DNA of 64,000 nt from an uncultured Oscillospiraceae bacterium (GTDB taxonomy: Bacteria > Bacillota > Clostridia > Oscillospirales > Oscillospiraceae): positions 39,676 through 103,675 of the forward strand of contig CALWOA010000008.1 in the NCBI GenBank assembly GCA_944382965.1, given 5' to 3'. The notes below the pieces were generated by a model. It was not told the origin of the DNA. It saw only the letters and a list, made by a program, of their open reading frames with translations, and did no database searches. A program made the translations under genes and the position numbers. Each line of letters starts with the position of its first letter. Position 1 is the stretch's first letter. Positions 42,674-55,025 of this stretch are shown here, piece by piece.

Positions 42674-42702
42674 TTGTAATATCTTCCAAATTGGCGTATA
42701 CT
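42674..42702 (+). promoter_or_regulatory. Sigma-A promoter for asnS
   Basis: TTGTAA (42674-42679), 17-base spacer, TATACT (42697-42702), 35 bases before the start. No T-box leader fits in this short distance. Confidence 0.72.
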
Positions 42703-42737
42703 TAACTATATTTCGAGCAAAAGGAGAGGGATTCCCT

Positions 42738-44129
42738 ATGGAACTAATCACCGTCCGTGAGCTGTTCAAGAACACAGAGCGTTATGCCGGTCAGGAAGTG
42801 CAGATCGGCGGCTGGGTGCGAAATCGCCGTCCCAGCAAGCAATTTGGTTTTATCGTCCTGAATGACGGCACCTATTTTACGCCGGTTCAGGTGGTTTATA
42901 ATGATACTCTGGAGAATTTCCAGGAAATTTCCAAGATCAATATCGGTGCTGCCCTGATTGTCAAGGGCACTTTGGAGCTGACTCCGGATTCCAAGCAGCC
43001 CTTTGAGATTCAGGCCACTTCCATCACGGTAGAAGGCCCCTCCACCGGCGACTATCCCCTGCAGCCAAAGCGCCATTCCATGGAGTTTTTGCGGACCATC
43101 ACCCATCTGCGTCCCCGGACCAATACCTTCCAGGCAGTGTTCCGCGTCCGCAGCCTGGCTGCCATGGCCATTCACCAGTTCTTCCAGGACCGGGACTTTG
43201 TCTACGTCCATACTCCGCTGATTACCGGTTCTGACTGTGAGGGCGCCGGCGAAATGTTCCAGGTTACCACCCTGGACCTGAACAATGTGCCCAAGACCGA
43301 GGACGGCGCAGTAGACTACAGCAAGGACTTCTACGGCAAGCCCACCAACCTGACGGTGTCCGGCCAGCTGAACGCCGAGACCTTTGCCATGGCCTTCCGC
43401 AATGTCTACACCTTCGGCCCCACCTTCCGGGCGGAGAATTCCAACACCACCCGCCATGCCGCGGAGTTCTGGATGATCGAGCCGGAAATCGCCTTTGCAG
43501 ACCTGGACGACGATATGCGCCTGGCAGAGGACATGATCAAGTATATCATTTCCTACGTTCTGGAGCATGCTCCGGAAGAAATGGCTTTCTTCAACCAGTT
43601 TATGGATAAAGGCCTGCTGGATCGGCTGAACCACATCCTGACCAGCGATTTCGGCCGGATTACCTATACCGAGGCGGTGGCCCTGCTGGAGCAGCACAAC
43701 GACCAGTTTGAGTATCCTGTCCACTGGGGCAGCGACCTGCAGACCGAGCACGAGCGCTATCTGACGGAAGTGGTGTTCAAGAAGCCCGTGTTTGTCACCG
43801 ACTACCCCAAGGAGATCAAGGCCTTCTACATGAAGCTGAACCCCGACGGAAAGACGGTAGCGGCTATGGACTGCTTGGTTCCCGGCATCGGCGAGATCAT
43901 CGGCGGATCTCAGCGTGAGGACAACTACGAGATCCTGAAAAACCGCATTGAGGAGCTGGGCATGAAGCCGGAGGATTACGGCTTCTACATGGATCTGCGC
44001 AAGTACGGCTCTGCCCGTCATGCTGGTTTCGGCCTGGGCTTTGAGCGCTGCGTTATGTATCTGACTGGTATCGGCAACATCCGCGATGCCATTCCCTTCC
44101 CCAGAACTGTGGGCAACTGCGATCTGTAA
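42738..44129 (+). CDS. asnS: Asparaginyl-tRNA synthetase
   Basis: 463 residues, class IIb. N-terminal OB anticodon domain ([20 protein letters not shown]), then catalytic motifs: motif 1 around [18 protein letters not shown], motif 2 [20 protein letters not shown], motif 3 [23 protein letters not shown] is the Asn-specific active-site loop. It charges tRNA-Asn directly. AAGGAGAGG precedes the ATG. Confidence 0.97.
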   Translation: MELITVRELFKNTERYAGQEVQIGGWVRNRRPSKQFGFIVLNDGTYFTPVQVVYNDTLENFQEISKINIGAALIVKGTLELTPDSKQPFEIQATSITVEGPSTGDYPLQPKRHSMEFLRTITHLRPRTNTFQAVFRVRSLAAMAIHQFFQDRDFVYVHTPLITGSDCEGAGEMFQVTTLDLNNVPKTEDGAVDYSKDFYGKPTNLTVSGQLNAETFAMAFRNVYTFGPTFRAENSNTTRHAAEFWMIEPEIAFADLDDDMRLAEDMIKYIISYVLEHAPEEMAFFNQFMDKGLLDRLNHILTSDFGRITYTEAVALLEQHNDQFEYPVHWGSDLQTEHERYLTEVVFKKPVFVTDYPKEIKAFYMKLNPDGKTVAAMDCLVPGIGEIIGGSQREDNYEILKNRIEELGMKPEDYGFYMDLRKYGSARHAGFGLGFERCVMYLTGIGNIRDAIPFPRTVGNCDL

Positions 44130-44138
44130 GACAACCAA

Positions 44139-44174
44139 CAAAAGGCGAACCGATTTACTCGGTTCGCCTTTTTT
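44139..44174 (+). terminator. Rho-independent terminator after asnS
   Basis: 11-bp stem AAGGCGAACCG/CGGTTCGCCTT (44142-44170) with a T run to 44174. Confidence 0.93.
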
Positions 44175-44179
44175 GCATA

Positions 44180-44206
44180 AAAAACAGGGAGGGCATTTGC
44201 CCTCCC
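44180..44206 (-). terminator. Rho-independent terminator after the purine permease gene
   Basis: 9-bp stem GGGAGGGCA/TGCCCTCCC (44187-44206) followed on the minus strand by a T run (plus-strand A run around 44178-44184). Confidence 0.85.
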
Positions 44207-44224
44207 CCTAAGAATGGATAGGAA

Positions 44225-45664
44225 TTACACTGCCAGGAAGAACTTCACCAGGAACAGTGCGGAAATGGCGTAGGTCAGAATGGAAACATCCTTGGCCTTG
44301 CCGCTGAAGACCTTCATAATGGTGTAGGAAATCAGGCCAATGCCGATGGCGTGACCGATGGAGCCGGAGATGGGCATACCAATCAGCATCAGGGAAACAG
44401 GAACCATCTGATCCATGTCCTCGAAATTCACGTTCTTCAGACCCTGGAGCATCAGGATGCCCACATAAATCAGGGCAGCGGAAGTAGCTGCTGCGGGGAT
44501 GATGGCGGCAATGGGGGCGATGAAGATGCAGGCCAGGAACATCAGACCGGTGACAAAGGCCGTCAGACCGGTGCGTCCGCCGGCTTCCACACCGGAAGCG
44601 GACTCGACGAAGGTGGTGACGGTGGAAGTACCGCTGCAGGCACCGGCGATGGTGCCGATGGCGTCGGACAGCAGGGCTTCTTTCATGTTGGGCATGTTGC
44701 CGTTCTCATCCACCATGCCTGCCCGGGATGCGGTGCCCACCAGGGTGCCGATGGTGTCAAACATATCGATGATGCAGAAGGTAATGGTCAGGGTAATGAC
44801 CGTGAACCAGCCGATTTCTACAAAGCCCTGGAAGTTGAACTTGAAGAAGGTAGTGCTGAACATGTCAGCGAAGGGAGGCAGGAAGGATGCGGTTGCCAGG
44901 GAAGCGAAGGGGTTGGTGCCCAGGAACAGGAAGGAGCCTGCCCAGTAGATTACGGAAGCAATCAGCATGCCGAACAGCACGGCACCCTTTACGCCCCGCT
45001 TTGCCATGCCCACAATGGCGAACAGACCGACAAACATGGTAACGACGGTCAGAACCATGGTGGCATAGCCCACGTCACCCATGTTGTTCTGCAAAACGCT
45101 GGGAGTCAGAGCGCCGAAGAAGTCCCGCATGACATAGAAGGGAGTGGTGAAGCCGTTGCCCTCGGCATAGATGCCAACGTTGGAGCCCAGGCCGATGTTC
45201 ATCAGCATCAGGCCGATGGCAGGGGAGATGCCCAGACGAATGCCCAGAGGGATGGAGTCAACAATTTTCTCCCGGATATTCAGAACAGACAGAACCAGGA
45301 ACACGATGCCTTCCACCAGGATAATCACCAGAGCGGCCTGGAAGGAAGCCAGATAGCTCATGCCGGTCAAAGCCACAATGTTGCCCACAACCACAGCAAA
45401 GAAGCTGTTCAGACCCATGCCGGGGGCCATGGCAAAGGGTTTGTTGGCCAGGAAAGCCATGCAGAACATACCCACGGCGGAAGCCAGGCAGGTAGCCAGG
45501 AACACGCCGTTCCACAGCTCTGCGCCTTCCGCACCGAAATCGGTGAGCAGGTTGGGGTTCAGAGCGATGATGTAGGCCATGGTCATGAAGGTGGTCAGGC
45601 CTGCTACCACCTCGGTTTTAACAGTGGTGCCGTTTTCTGTCAGTTTAAAAACTTTTTGCAACAT
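44225..45664 (-). CDS. NCS2 family nucleobase permease, PbuG/AzgA-like
   Basis: 479 residues with 12-14 membrane helices. It starts with MLQKVFKLTENGTTVKTEVV, then the conserved AGLTTFMTMAYIIALNP, NSFFAVVVG, and the substrate segment FCIIDMFDTIGTLVGTASRA with GTSTVTTFVESASGVEAGGR. It imports adenine, guanine or hypoxanthine. ATG at 45664 follows AAAGGTAG; longer in-frame starts have no ribosome site. No purine riboswitch is visible in the leader. Confidence 0.94.
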   Translation of the reverse strand: MLQKVFKLTENGTTVKTEVVAGLTTFMTMAYIIALNPNLLTDFGAEGAELWNGVFLATCLASAVGMFCMAFLANKPFAMAPGMGLNSFFAVVVGNIVALTGMSYLASFQAALVIILVEGIVFLVLSVLNIREKIVDSIPLGIRLGISPAIGLMLMNIGLGSNVGIYAEGNGFTTPFYVMRDFFGALTPSVLQNNMGDVGYATMVLTVVTMFVGLFAIVGMAKRGVKGAVLFGMLIASVIYWAGSFLFLGTNPFASLATASFLPPFADMFSTTFFKFNFQGFVEIGWFTVITLTITFCIIDMFDTIGTLVGTASRAGMVDENGNMPNMKEALLSDAIGTIAGACSGTSTVTTFVESASGVEAGGRTGLTAFVTGLMFLACIFIAPIAAIIPAAATSAALIYVGILMLQGLKNVNFEDMDQMVPVSLMLIGMPISGSIGHAIGIGLISYTIMKVFSGKAKDVSILTYAISALFLVKFFLAV

Positions 45665-45716
45665 ATTTTCTACCTTTCTTTCTTTATTGTGGGGAAAGCG
45701 AATAGAATACACGTTT

Positions 45717-45744
45717 ATTGTAGCACGTTGCATAGGGAAAACAA
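45717..45744 (-). promoter_or_regulatory. Probable promoter for the purine permease gene
   Basis: Minus-strand TTGTTT (45739-45744), 16-base spacer, TACAAT (45717-45722), about 50 bases before the start. Confidence 0.55.
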
Positions 45745-45813
45745 TTAGCAGTGCGGCTGAAATTATGAACAAACTGTGACGGAATTTGTGCATTTTGACG
45801 GGATTCAAAACAT

Positions 45814-45842
45814 AAAAGAAGGGGAGAGCAGCGCTCTCCCCA
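45814..45842 (-). terminator. Rho-independent terminator after the M28 peptidase gene
   Basis: 9-bp stem GGGGAGAGC/GCTCTCCCC (45821-45841) followed on the minus strand by TTCTTTT. Confidence 0.85.
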
Positions 45843-45855
45843 ATTTCTATGTTGA

Positions 45856-47079
45856 TCAGCTTTCTTTTCTCTTACGAAGCAGGTAAATGTCCAGCTTTTC
45901 TTTTACATTGTCCGGAATTTCCCGTCCCACCGGGCAGCGCTTGGCGTTTGCCATTCGCTGGGCAAAGACAACCAGGAAAGCAATGTCACGCTCCATCTGC
46001 TCCGGGCTCATAACCGCCATGGTGTCATATCTGTTGTGAATGGTTGCAGTGTTATTGGGGGCAATCCGAGCAAAGGACACGGCGGGCACGCCGTGGTCTG
46101 CAAAGGGGGTGGAATCACTGGAGTAGACATCCTGAGAACCGGTGATCCCAAAGCCCAGTTCGCTGGCCATGTAGGTGATATAGTGGCACAGCTTCTCCTC
46201 TGCGGTGGCGCAGTAGATGAATTTGCCCATGATGCAGCCGATCATATCCAGGTTGATATTCAGCACGCACTTGCTAAGATCCATGGCTGCCTCGCAGTAG
46301 GCCTTGGAGCCGAGCAGACCCCGCTCTTCGCTGCCGCACCAAAGAAAACGCAAGGTGTAGCGGTGGGGTTTTCCCACAAAAGCCTGGACAATCCCCAACA
46401 AGCCCACGCTGCCGGACATGTTATCATAGGCACCCTGGGACAAAGAGGTGGAGTCATAGTGGGCGGTGAAGGTTATGTATTCCTCAGTTTCACCCGGCAT
46501 TTCCAGCAGGACATTGTGGGACGTTCCTGTGGTTTCCTCTTGCTTCAGGATGATTTTGGCTGTGGTGACACCCTTGGCAATCAGAGCAATGGCATCTTTT
46601 GCGTTGATATTGACACCGGGAATCCGGTTGCCTTTGTGCACATAGCTGCGCAGCTCCCGCTGGTCAATGTCCCGGTCGGCATAATTGGCATTGCCGTCAT
46701 AGGTAACAAAGCCCACGGCTCCGTTTTCCAGCAAATCCTGGTAAATCCAATATCCCAGGTAGCCGTCGATCATGACAATCTTGCCCCGGCACTGGCTCAG
46801 GGAATACTTGTCGGTGTTGGGCAGATAGCAAAACGGTGCTTCCACCGTACTGCTCCCTGCGCACAGGTAGCCTTTGCAGGGGACTTCCATTCCGTCGGCC
46901 AGGAATACCGCTTCTTGAATCTGGGACATGGGGACGTCGAAGGGGAGAATTTCCGCTTCCAATCCCATGCTGGCAACTTGATCCCGCAGATATTCCGCAG
47001 CTTTCCGTTCCTCCGGGCTGCCGCCGGTGCGGACGTATGCGGTGTCAGCAAAAATTTTCTTTATCTGATTTGCGTTCAT
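45856..47079 (-). CDS. M28 family metallopeptidase with PA-type insert
   Basis: 407 residues, no signal peptide. A PA-type insert lies at about 70-180 (CRGKIVMIDGYLGYWIYQDL ... NGAVGFVTYDGNANY). The two-zinc centre is readable: TAHYDST, QGAYDNMSGSVGLLG, CGSEERGLLGSKAY, NLDMIG and the last His in IHNRYDTM. It should be an aminopeptidase or related exopeptidase acting in the cytoplasm. AAAGGAG lies upstream of the ATG. It follows the ATP synthase operon by 80 bases and has its own terminator. Confidence 0.9.
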   Translation of the reverse strand: MNANQIKKIFADTAYVRTGGSPEERKAAEYLRDQVASMGLEAEILPFDVPMSQIQEAVFLADGMEVPCKGYLCAGSSTVEAPFCYLPNTDKYSLSQCRGKIVMIDGYLGYWIYQDLLENGAVGFVTYDGNANYADRDIDQRELRSYVHKGNRIPGVNINAKDAIALIAKGVTTAKIILKQEETTGTSHNVLLEMPGETEEYITFTAHYDSTSLSQGAYDNMSGSVGLLGIVQAFVGKPHRYTLRFLWCGSEERGLLGSKAYCEAAMDLSKCVLNINLDMIGCIMGKFIYCATAEEKLCHYITYMASELGFGITGSQDVYSSDSTPFADHGVPAVSFARIAPNNTATIHNRYDTMAVMSPEQMERDIAFLVVFAQRMANAKRCPVGREIPDNVKEKLDIYLLRKRKES

Positions 47080-47129
47080 CGTCTCATACTCCTTTGGTAA
47101 TATAGGTGTAAAAGAGGGAGGTATAAGTT

Positions 47130-47152
47130 TCCCGGCATCCAGAGGATGCCGG
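47130..47152 (-). terminator. Hairpin at the end of the ATP synthase operon
   Basis: 10-bp perfect stem CCCGGCATCC/GGATGCCGGG with a three-base loop, nine bases past the atpC stop. On the minus strand it is followed by AAACTTATACC rather than a T run, so some readthrough into the M28 gene is likely. Confidence 0.6.
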
Positions 47153-47160
47153 GGACAATG

Positions 47161-49025
<1,865 letters not shown>

Positions 49026-49871
49026 TTACGAACCGGCGACGATTTCCGTGATCTCCTGGGTAATGGCAGCCTGTCTTGCCCGGTTGAACTTCAGGCTCAG
49101 ATCGGCGATCATCTCGTCGGCGTTTTGGGTAGCGGAGTCCATAGCGGAGCGCCGGGCTGCCTGTTCGGAGGCGCGGCTTTCGCACAGTGAGCCGTACAGG
49201 ATACCACCCAGATACTCCGGAACAATGGCGGAGAATACTTCTTCGCTGCCCCGCTCATAAATAATCTGGCTTCGGGAAGAACTGTCTTCCTGGGATTCGG
49301 ACTTGGTCAAAGGCAGAAGTGCCAGACTCTGAGGCTCCTGGGAAAGAACGGAGACGAAAGCGGTATAAGCAACCCGAATCTCGTCATACTCCCCGGCCAG
49401 GAAACCGCTGGACAGCTGCTTGGCAATGGAGAAGCAATCGCCGATGGAGACATCTGCAGCTTCCCCATAATGCTCGGTCAGTGCGGGAATCTTCCGGGCA
49501 CGGAAGAAATCCACAGCTTTTTTGCCAATGGGGAGCACAACAGCGTCTTTCTCCTGGATTTCCGATTGAACCATTTTAAGGATATTGCTGTTATAGCCGC
49601 CGGCAAGACCTCTGTCACCGGCAATAACGATATACAAAACTTTCTTCACAGGCCGCTGCTTCAGGTAAGCAGATTCAAATTCCCGGTTGGTCCGGAGAAT
49701 ATCCTGAATGGTGCTGTGGAGAATTTCAAAATAGGGGCGGGAGTTGGCAATTTGCGCCTGCGCCCGACGAAGCTTGGAGGCAGCCACCATTTCCATGGCT
49801 TTTGTAATCTGCTTGGTGCTCTCCATGCTTCGGATGCGGTTTTTGATTTCCTTGGTGGAAACGCCAGCCAT
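49026..49871 (-). CDS. atpG: F1 ATP synthase gamma subunit
   Basis: 281 residues, the central shaft. N-terminal STKEIKNRIRSMESTKQITK then AMEMVAASKLRRAQAQI, middle VIAGDRGLAGGYNSNILKM, and the C-terminal ARRSAMDSATQNADEMIADL with NRARQAAITQEITEIV. Normal length. Starts 15 bases after atpA with GGGAGG in the gap. Confidence 0.97.
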   Translation of the reverse strand: MAGVSTKEIKNRIRSMESTKQITKAMEMVAASKLRRAQAQIANSRPYFEILHSTIQDILRTNREFESAYLKQRPVKKVLYIVIAGDRGLAGGYNSNILKMVQSEIQEKDAVVLPIGKKAVDFFRARKIPALTEHYGEAADVSIGDCFSIAKQLSSGFLAGEYDEIRVAYTAFVSVLSQEPQSLALLPLTKSESQEDSSSRSQIIYERGSEEVFSAIVPEYLGGILYGSLCESRASEQAARRSAMDSATQNADEMIADLSLKFNRARQAAITQEITEIVAGS

Positions 49872-49886
49872 GGGTAACCGCCTCCC

Positions 49887-51410
<1,524 letters not shown>

Positions 51411-51413
51411 TCA

Positions 51414-51953
51414 TCAGAGTACGGTTTTGTTCAGCAGATCCCGGATGGCGTCCAAACGGTGGGACACGGTATCATCCAGGCGCTGACCGTCATAGTCCAG
51501 GCGCACGCCGCCCAAGACTGCGGGGTCAATCCGGTTTTGCAGCACAATCTGCTTGCCGGTGGTCTGGGACAGCTTCTGGGTAAGCTTGTCAGTCTGGCCG
51601 GAGCTGAGGGCTACGGCGGTAATTGCGGTTACTCTCAGAATGCCGTTATCCTGATCGTAATGTTCGGTATAGGCATCACAGCAGTCGGAAAAATAGCGCA
51701 TGTAGCCTTTCTCTGTCAGAATTTTCAGGAAATTCAGGACATACGGATGCACCGAACCGCGAAAGCTGTCATCCAGAATCTGGCACCGCTCCGCTTTGGT
51801 CAGGTTATAGGAGGACAGCAGACGGATAAAATCCGGCTCCTGACGGAAGCTTTGCTGCAGCACAGCAAGCTGCTGTCCGATGAGCTGACTCAAAGACTCT
51901 GCTTTTGCCAACTCGTACAGGGATTCCCCATAAACATTTCCGACTTCCGTCAT
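51414..51953 (-). CDS. atpH: F1 ATP synthase delta subunit (OSCP)
   Basis: 179 residues. N-terminal helical domain (VYGESLYELAKAESLSQLIG) and a C-terminal LQNRIDPAVLGGVRLDYDGQ with RLDDTVSHRLDAIRDLL, the usual delta end. Peripheral stalk cap that binds the top of F1. Its start overlaps the atpF stop by four bases. Confidence 0.95.
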   Translation of the reverse strand: MTEVGNVYGESLYELAKAESLSQLIGQQLAVLQQSFRQEPDFIRLLSSYNLTKAERCQILDDSFRGSVHPYVLNFLKILTEKGYMRYFSDCCDAYTEHYDQDNGILRVTAITAVALSSGQTDKLTQKLSQTTGKQIVLQNRIDPAVLGGVRLDYDGQRLDDTVSHRLDAIRDLLNKTVL

Positions 51954-52456
51954 ACGTTATCACCCAGTTCGTCAATGAAGCGGTCAATCATGCCCGCCTG
52001 ATCGGCAGTGGTCAGTTCCCGGGCGACCACCTTGCCGGCAATGGCCATAGCCAGGCCGGAGATTTCGTTCTTGGCGTCGTTGATGGCCTTTTTCTTCTCC
52101 AGGGCAATGTCGGCGGAAGCTTTGGATTTGATCTGTGCGGCGGCAGCCTGTGCCTGGCCGATGATCTCCTCGCTGCGCAGCGTGGCAGTTTTCTGAGCAT
52201 TCATGAGAATGCTGTCTGCCTTCTCCTTGGCCTGGCGCATATTTTCCTCGTAGGTTGCCTTGATGGCGTCTGCCTCGGCATGGGCAGCCTTGGCATCGGA
52301 AATCTCCTGATCGGCGGCCTGACGGCGCTGATCCAGAATGTTCAAGATCTTATTCCAAAAGAGCTTCTTGAACAGAAACAACTGGATGAACAGATTGCAG
52401 ATCGTGGCAATCAGCGTCACGGGATTCACCGCCACAAGAGACTGATAAAGTTCCAT
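51950..52456 (-). CDS. atpF: Fo ATP synthase b subunit
   Basis: 168 residues: an N-terminal membrane helix (VTLIATICNLFIQLFLFKKL, about 12-31) then a long charged coiled coil rich in Ala, Glu, Lys (QRRQAADQEISDAKAAHAEA ...). Peripheral stalk. One b-type gene is present; no second b' gene is seen. GGAGGCC precedes the ATG. Confidence 0.95.
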   Translation of the reverse strand: MELYQSLVAVNPVTLIATICNLFIQLFLFKKLFWNKILNILDQRRQAADQEISDAKAAHAEADAIKATYEENMRQAKEKADSILMNAQKTATLRSEEIIGQAQAAAAQIKSKASADIALEKKKAINDAKNEISGLAMAIAGKVVARELTTADQAGMIDRFIDELGDNV

Positions 52457-52500
52457 GGATTGGCCTCCTTCCGGTCAATACTTTTTTGCGTTGAGCGGAA

Positions 52501-52794
<294 letters not shown>

Positions 52795-52836
52795 CTAAAA
52801 TTAGTTACAGTGTGAATATTCAAATGGCGGCTTGGG

Positions 52837-53715
52837 TTAGTCCCCGGCTGCCTGTTTGATGAAGAGGGTGGTCAGGGTGCAGAAGATGAATGCCTGGATG
52901 CAGCCGCCGAACCAGTCGAAGTACAGGCTGGGGATGGCAGGAATGCCCACCGTCAGCCAGGGATAGGTGGCGCCCAGATTGGTGAAAATGGCCAGAACGC
53001 CCAGAATTGCCACGATGGCTCCCACAATCAGCAGCTTTTTCTGCTTGCGGGTATAGCCCAGCACTGCGGGAATGGCGCCCAGCACAGTCACCGCAATGGC
53101 CACATACATGCTAGAGCCCAGCAGGCCGAACAGAGCGCTGTTGGCTGCGGTCAGTGCACCGTAAATCAGGATACTGATAACGGTGCCGGAGAGAATGTTG
53201 CCGCAGTGACGGCAGGCCATGGAAATGGGAGTGAAGCATTCGCTCATCACATTGATGGGAGCCAGCACAAAAATGGGGTCCAGGAAGCTCTTCAGATAGC
53301 TGAGGATGCCGGAAGCCTTGATCTTGTGATAGGTAATCAGCACAAAGACCACCAGTGCCCAGGCAAGCTCGGTCATCAGGTCAGCGGTGGGGCTCCATAC
53401 ACCCACCAGGCTGATGAGGTTGGATACCACGCTGGTGATGAAGATGGTGCCGATCAGGGGAATGTAGTGGTCAAAACCGGTGCCCATGTTGCCCCGGACA
53501 AACTTCAGCAGGCTGGTCACAGCCATTTCTGCCACAGCCTGCTTCCGGGAAATATTGGTCACCCGAAGCCCGGAACCCAGCCAGATACAAAGCCCTGTGA
53601 TGATGAGCATCACCAGCCAGCTGGCGGTGAGGGTCTGGGTGATTTGGACGGTTCCGAACAGGGGAACATTTTCAATGGTTGCCAGAACTTTTGCACCGGT
53701 AATCGAGATTTCCAT
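52837..53715 (-). CDS. atpB: Fo ATP synthase a subunit
   Basis: 292 residues, longer than the usual 220-270. The essential Arg of the ion path is Arg169 in ISMACRHCGNILSGTVIS, where most proteins have LRLFGNM. Between this helix and the last one (FDWFGGCIQAFIFCTLTTL) there is an extra hydrophobic pair (MYVAIAVTVLGAIPAV; LLIVGAIVAILGVLAIF). ATG at 53715 is eight bases from GAGGT; an ATG two codons earlier is too close. It forms the ion channel against the c-ring. Confidence 0.93.
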   Translation of the reverse strand: MEISITGAKVLATIENVPLFGTVQITQTLTASWLVMLIITGLCIWLGSGLRVTNISRKQAVAEMAVTSLLKFVRGNMGTGFDHYIPLIGTIFITSVVSNLISLVGVWSPTADLMTELAWALVVFVLITYHKIKASGILSYLKSFLDPIFVLAPINVMSECFTPISMACRHCGNILSGTVISILIYGALTAANSALFGLLGSSMYVAIAVTVLGAIPAVLGYTRKQKKLLIVGAIVAILGVLAIFTNLGATYPWLTVGIPAIPSLYFDWFGGCIQAFIFCTLTTLFIKQAAGD

Positions 53716-53765
53716 GAACATTACCTCACTTCAATAGGTGGATGACGGATAAAACGGACGATGAA

Positions 53766-54197
53766 TCAGCTTTCCGAAGAGGATTGCTCCTGCTTGGGCA
53801 TCAGTCTGCCGGTAGCCTGCAGATAGTAAATGACCACATGGGGAAACAGAATCGGCGCCGCAGCGGCGATAAAATGCAGCTGAGGAATCAGGAATGCAGC
53901 CACTACCCAGCCGGCCTGGACGATCATGCGGATGTTGTAGCTCAGCTGGAATCGGGCTTTCATTTTCCGTTTGTTTTCCATGCCCACAGCGCTCTGCACC
54001 GTCAGACACAAAATGGCGAAATTCCCGATGGCGATTACACTGCCGCAGGCAGCGCCCAGGAGAATCGGGCCTAACTGGAAGGTTCCTACACCAACCAAAC
54101 TCAGCAAAAACAGGGCGGCAATCAGCCCTGCATCGCAAATCAACGTGCCCAAAGCAATTCGGGACAGCTCTTTGCGGGATGCAGCTTGTAATTTCAT
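53766..54197 (-). CDS. atpI: ATP synthase subunit I (AtpI)
   Basis: 143 residues with four hydrophobic helices (TLICDAGLIAALFLLSLVGV; LGAACGSVIAIGNFAILCLT; MIVQAGWVVAAFLI; a last one near 115-128). Position between atpZ and atpB and the membrane layout fit AtpI, an assembly factor for the c-ring. The sequence is poorly conserved in this family, so the name rests partly on context. Confidence 0.85.
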   Translation of the reverse strand: MKLQAASRKELSRIALGTLICDAGLIAALFLLSLVGVGTFQLGPILLGAACGSVIAIGNFAILCLTVQSAVGMENKRKMKARFQLSYNIRMIVQAGWVVAAFLIPQLHFIAAAAPILFPHVVIYYLQATGRLMPKQEQSSSES

Positions 54198-54222
54198 AGT
54201 ACAGATTTCCTTTTTGGGGAGA

Positions 54223-54480
54223 TTATTTGTGGTCGTTGAATGCGGTGGGGGGAGGCTCCTTGGAGGACGCTTCTTGAGCAGCCTTGCACAGCGAACGCAG
54301 ACAGGAACGGGCAGTGCTGATGGAAGTCAGTATCCCGATCAATCCCAGAACTACCACAATCCACATGCCAAGACCGAACTTATTTTGCAGCCACACAGCG
54401 ATCAGAAGGAAGAACAGCGTGGGAAAGACAACGGAAAAACCAAACTGGCCAACCCACATCAGTAGATTCAAAAATTTCAT
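54223..54480 (-). CDS. atpZ: AtpZ-like small membrane protein of the ATP synthase operon
   Basis: About 85 residues, two membrane helices (MWVGQFGFSVVFPTLFFLLI and GMWIVVVLGLIGILTSI) joined by a short NKFGLG loop, then a charged tail. This is the AtpZ / ATPase gene 1 shape, and it is first in the atp operon. ATG at 54480 is chosen; 54483 and 54510 are also possible since no ribosome site is decisive. AtpZ is thought to help ATP synthase assembly or Mg2+ supply. Confidence 0.8.
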   Translation of the reverse strand: MKFLNLLMWVGQFGFSVVFPTLFFLLIAVWLQNKFGLGMWIVVVLGLIGILTSISTARSCLRSLCKAAQEASSKEPPPTAFNDHK

Positions 54481-54530
54481 CATCCTGCCTGCATCGCTCC
54501 TTAATGCCATACTCCCAGTAATTACTGGAT

Positions 54531-54559
54531 ATTATACCCTATAACAGCCTTGGATTCAA
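54531..54559 (-). promoter_or_regulatory. Sigma-A promoter for the ATP synthase operon
   Basis: Minus-strand TTGAAT (54554-54559), 17-base spacer, perfect TATAAT (54531-54536). A 9-bp inverted repeat (CCGGAAAAG/CTTTTCCGG, 54618-54642) lies further upstream between the diverging transcripts; its role is unknown. Confidence 0.78.
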
Positions 54560-54716
54560 GGCTTTTTTAGAAAATTGTACAAATCAAGGGGAAAGTTTCC
54601 ACTTACTTGGGGATATTCCGGAAAAGGGCTTTTCTTTTCCGGGAAGGTGTAGTAAAATAAAGAAAACCGGAACAAAGCCCGCCATTTGTGCATATGGTAT
54701 TCTGAGGTGATGCGGC

Positions 54717-55025
54717 GTGGCATGGTATTTCCTGGTGGGAGTATTGGCGGCGTTTGGTGCTTTCTGTGTTTTATGGGTAAGTTTTGGCTGGCTGCTGAAC
54801 GCCTGCCGGGACGGCTGCCTGGTGTATCTGGGTAAACGGGGAAAGCCCGGCTTTGTGAGTATCTATCTGTGGCTCCGGGAGTTAGGCGTGGTACGCTGCC
54901 CCCTGATTGTGGTAGACTGGGGCTTTACGGAAACGGAGCAGGAATACCTGGACAGACACGGAATTGAACGATACAGCCTGGAGGAACTGCCGGAAAGGCT
55001 TGGAATTGGAGCGAACATAAATTGA
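54717..55025 (+). CDS. Small membrane-anchored protein of unknown function upstream of recD2
   Basis: 102 residues: one N-terminal membrane helix (WYFLVGVLAAFGAFCVLWVS) followed by a soluble part with CPLIVVDWGFTETEQEYLDR and an acidic end. GTG at 54717 is preceded by GAGGTGA at good spacing. Its stop overlaps the recD2 start, so the two are translationally coupled. I do not recognise a family; the C-terminal half could be a small Rossmann-like piece, but that is uncertain. Confidence 0.75.
   Translation: MAWYFLVGVLAAFGAFCVLWVSFGWLLNACRDGCLVYLGKRGKPGFVSIYLWLRELGVVRCPLIVVDWGFTETEQEYLDRHGIERYSLEELPERLGIGANIN

Noticed and set aside
45665-45813. Possible purine riboswitch before the NCS2 permease gene
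   Set aside because: No three-way junction core or conserved loop sequences could be found.
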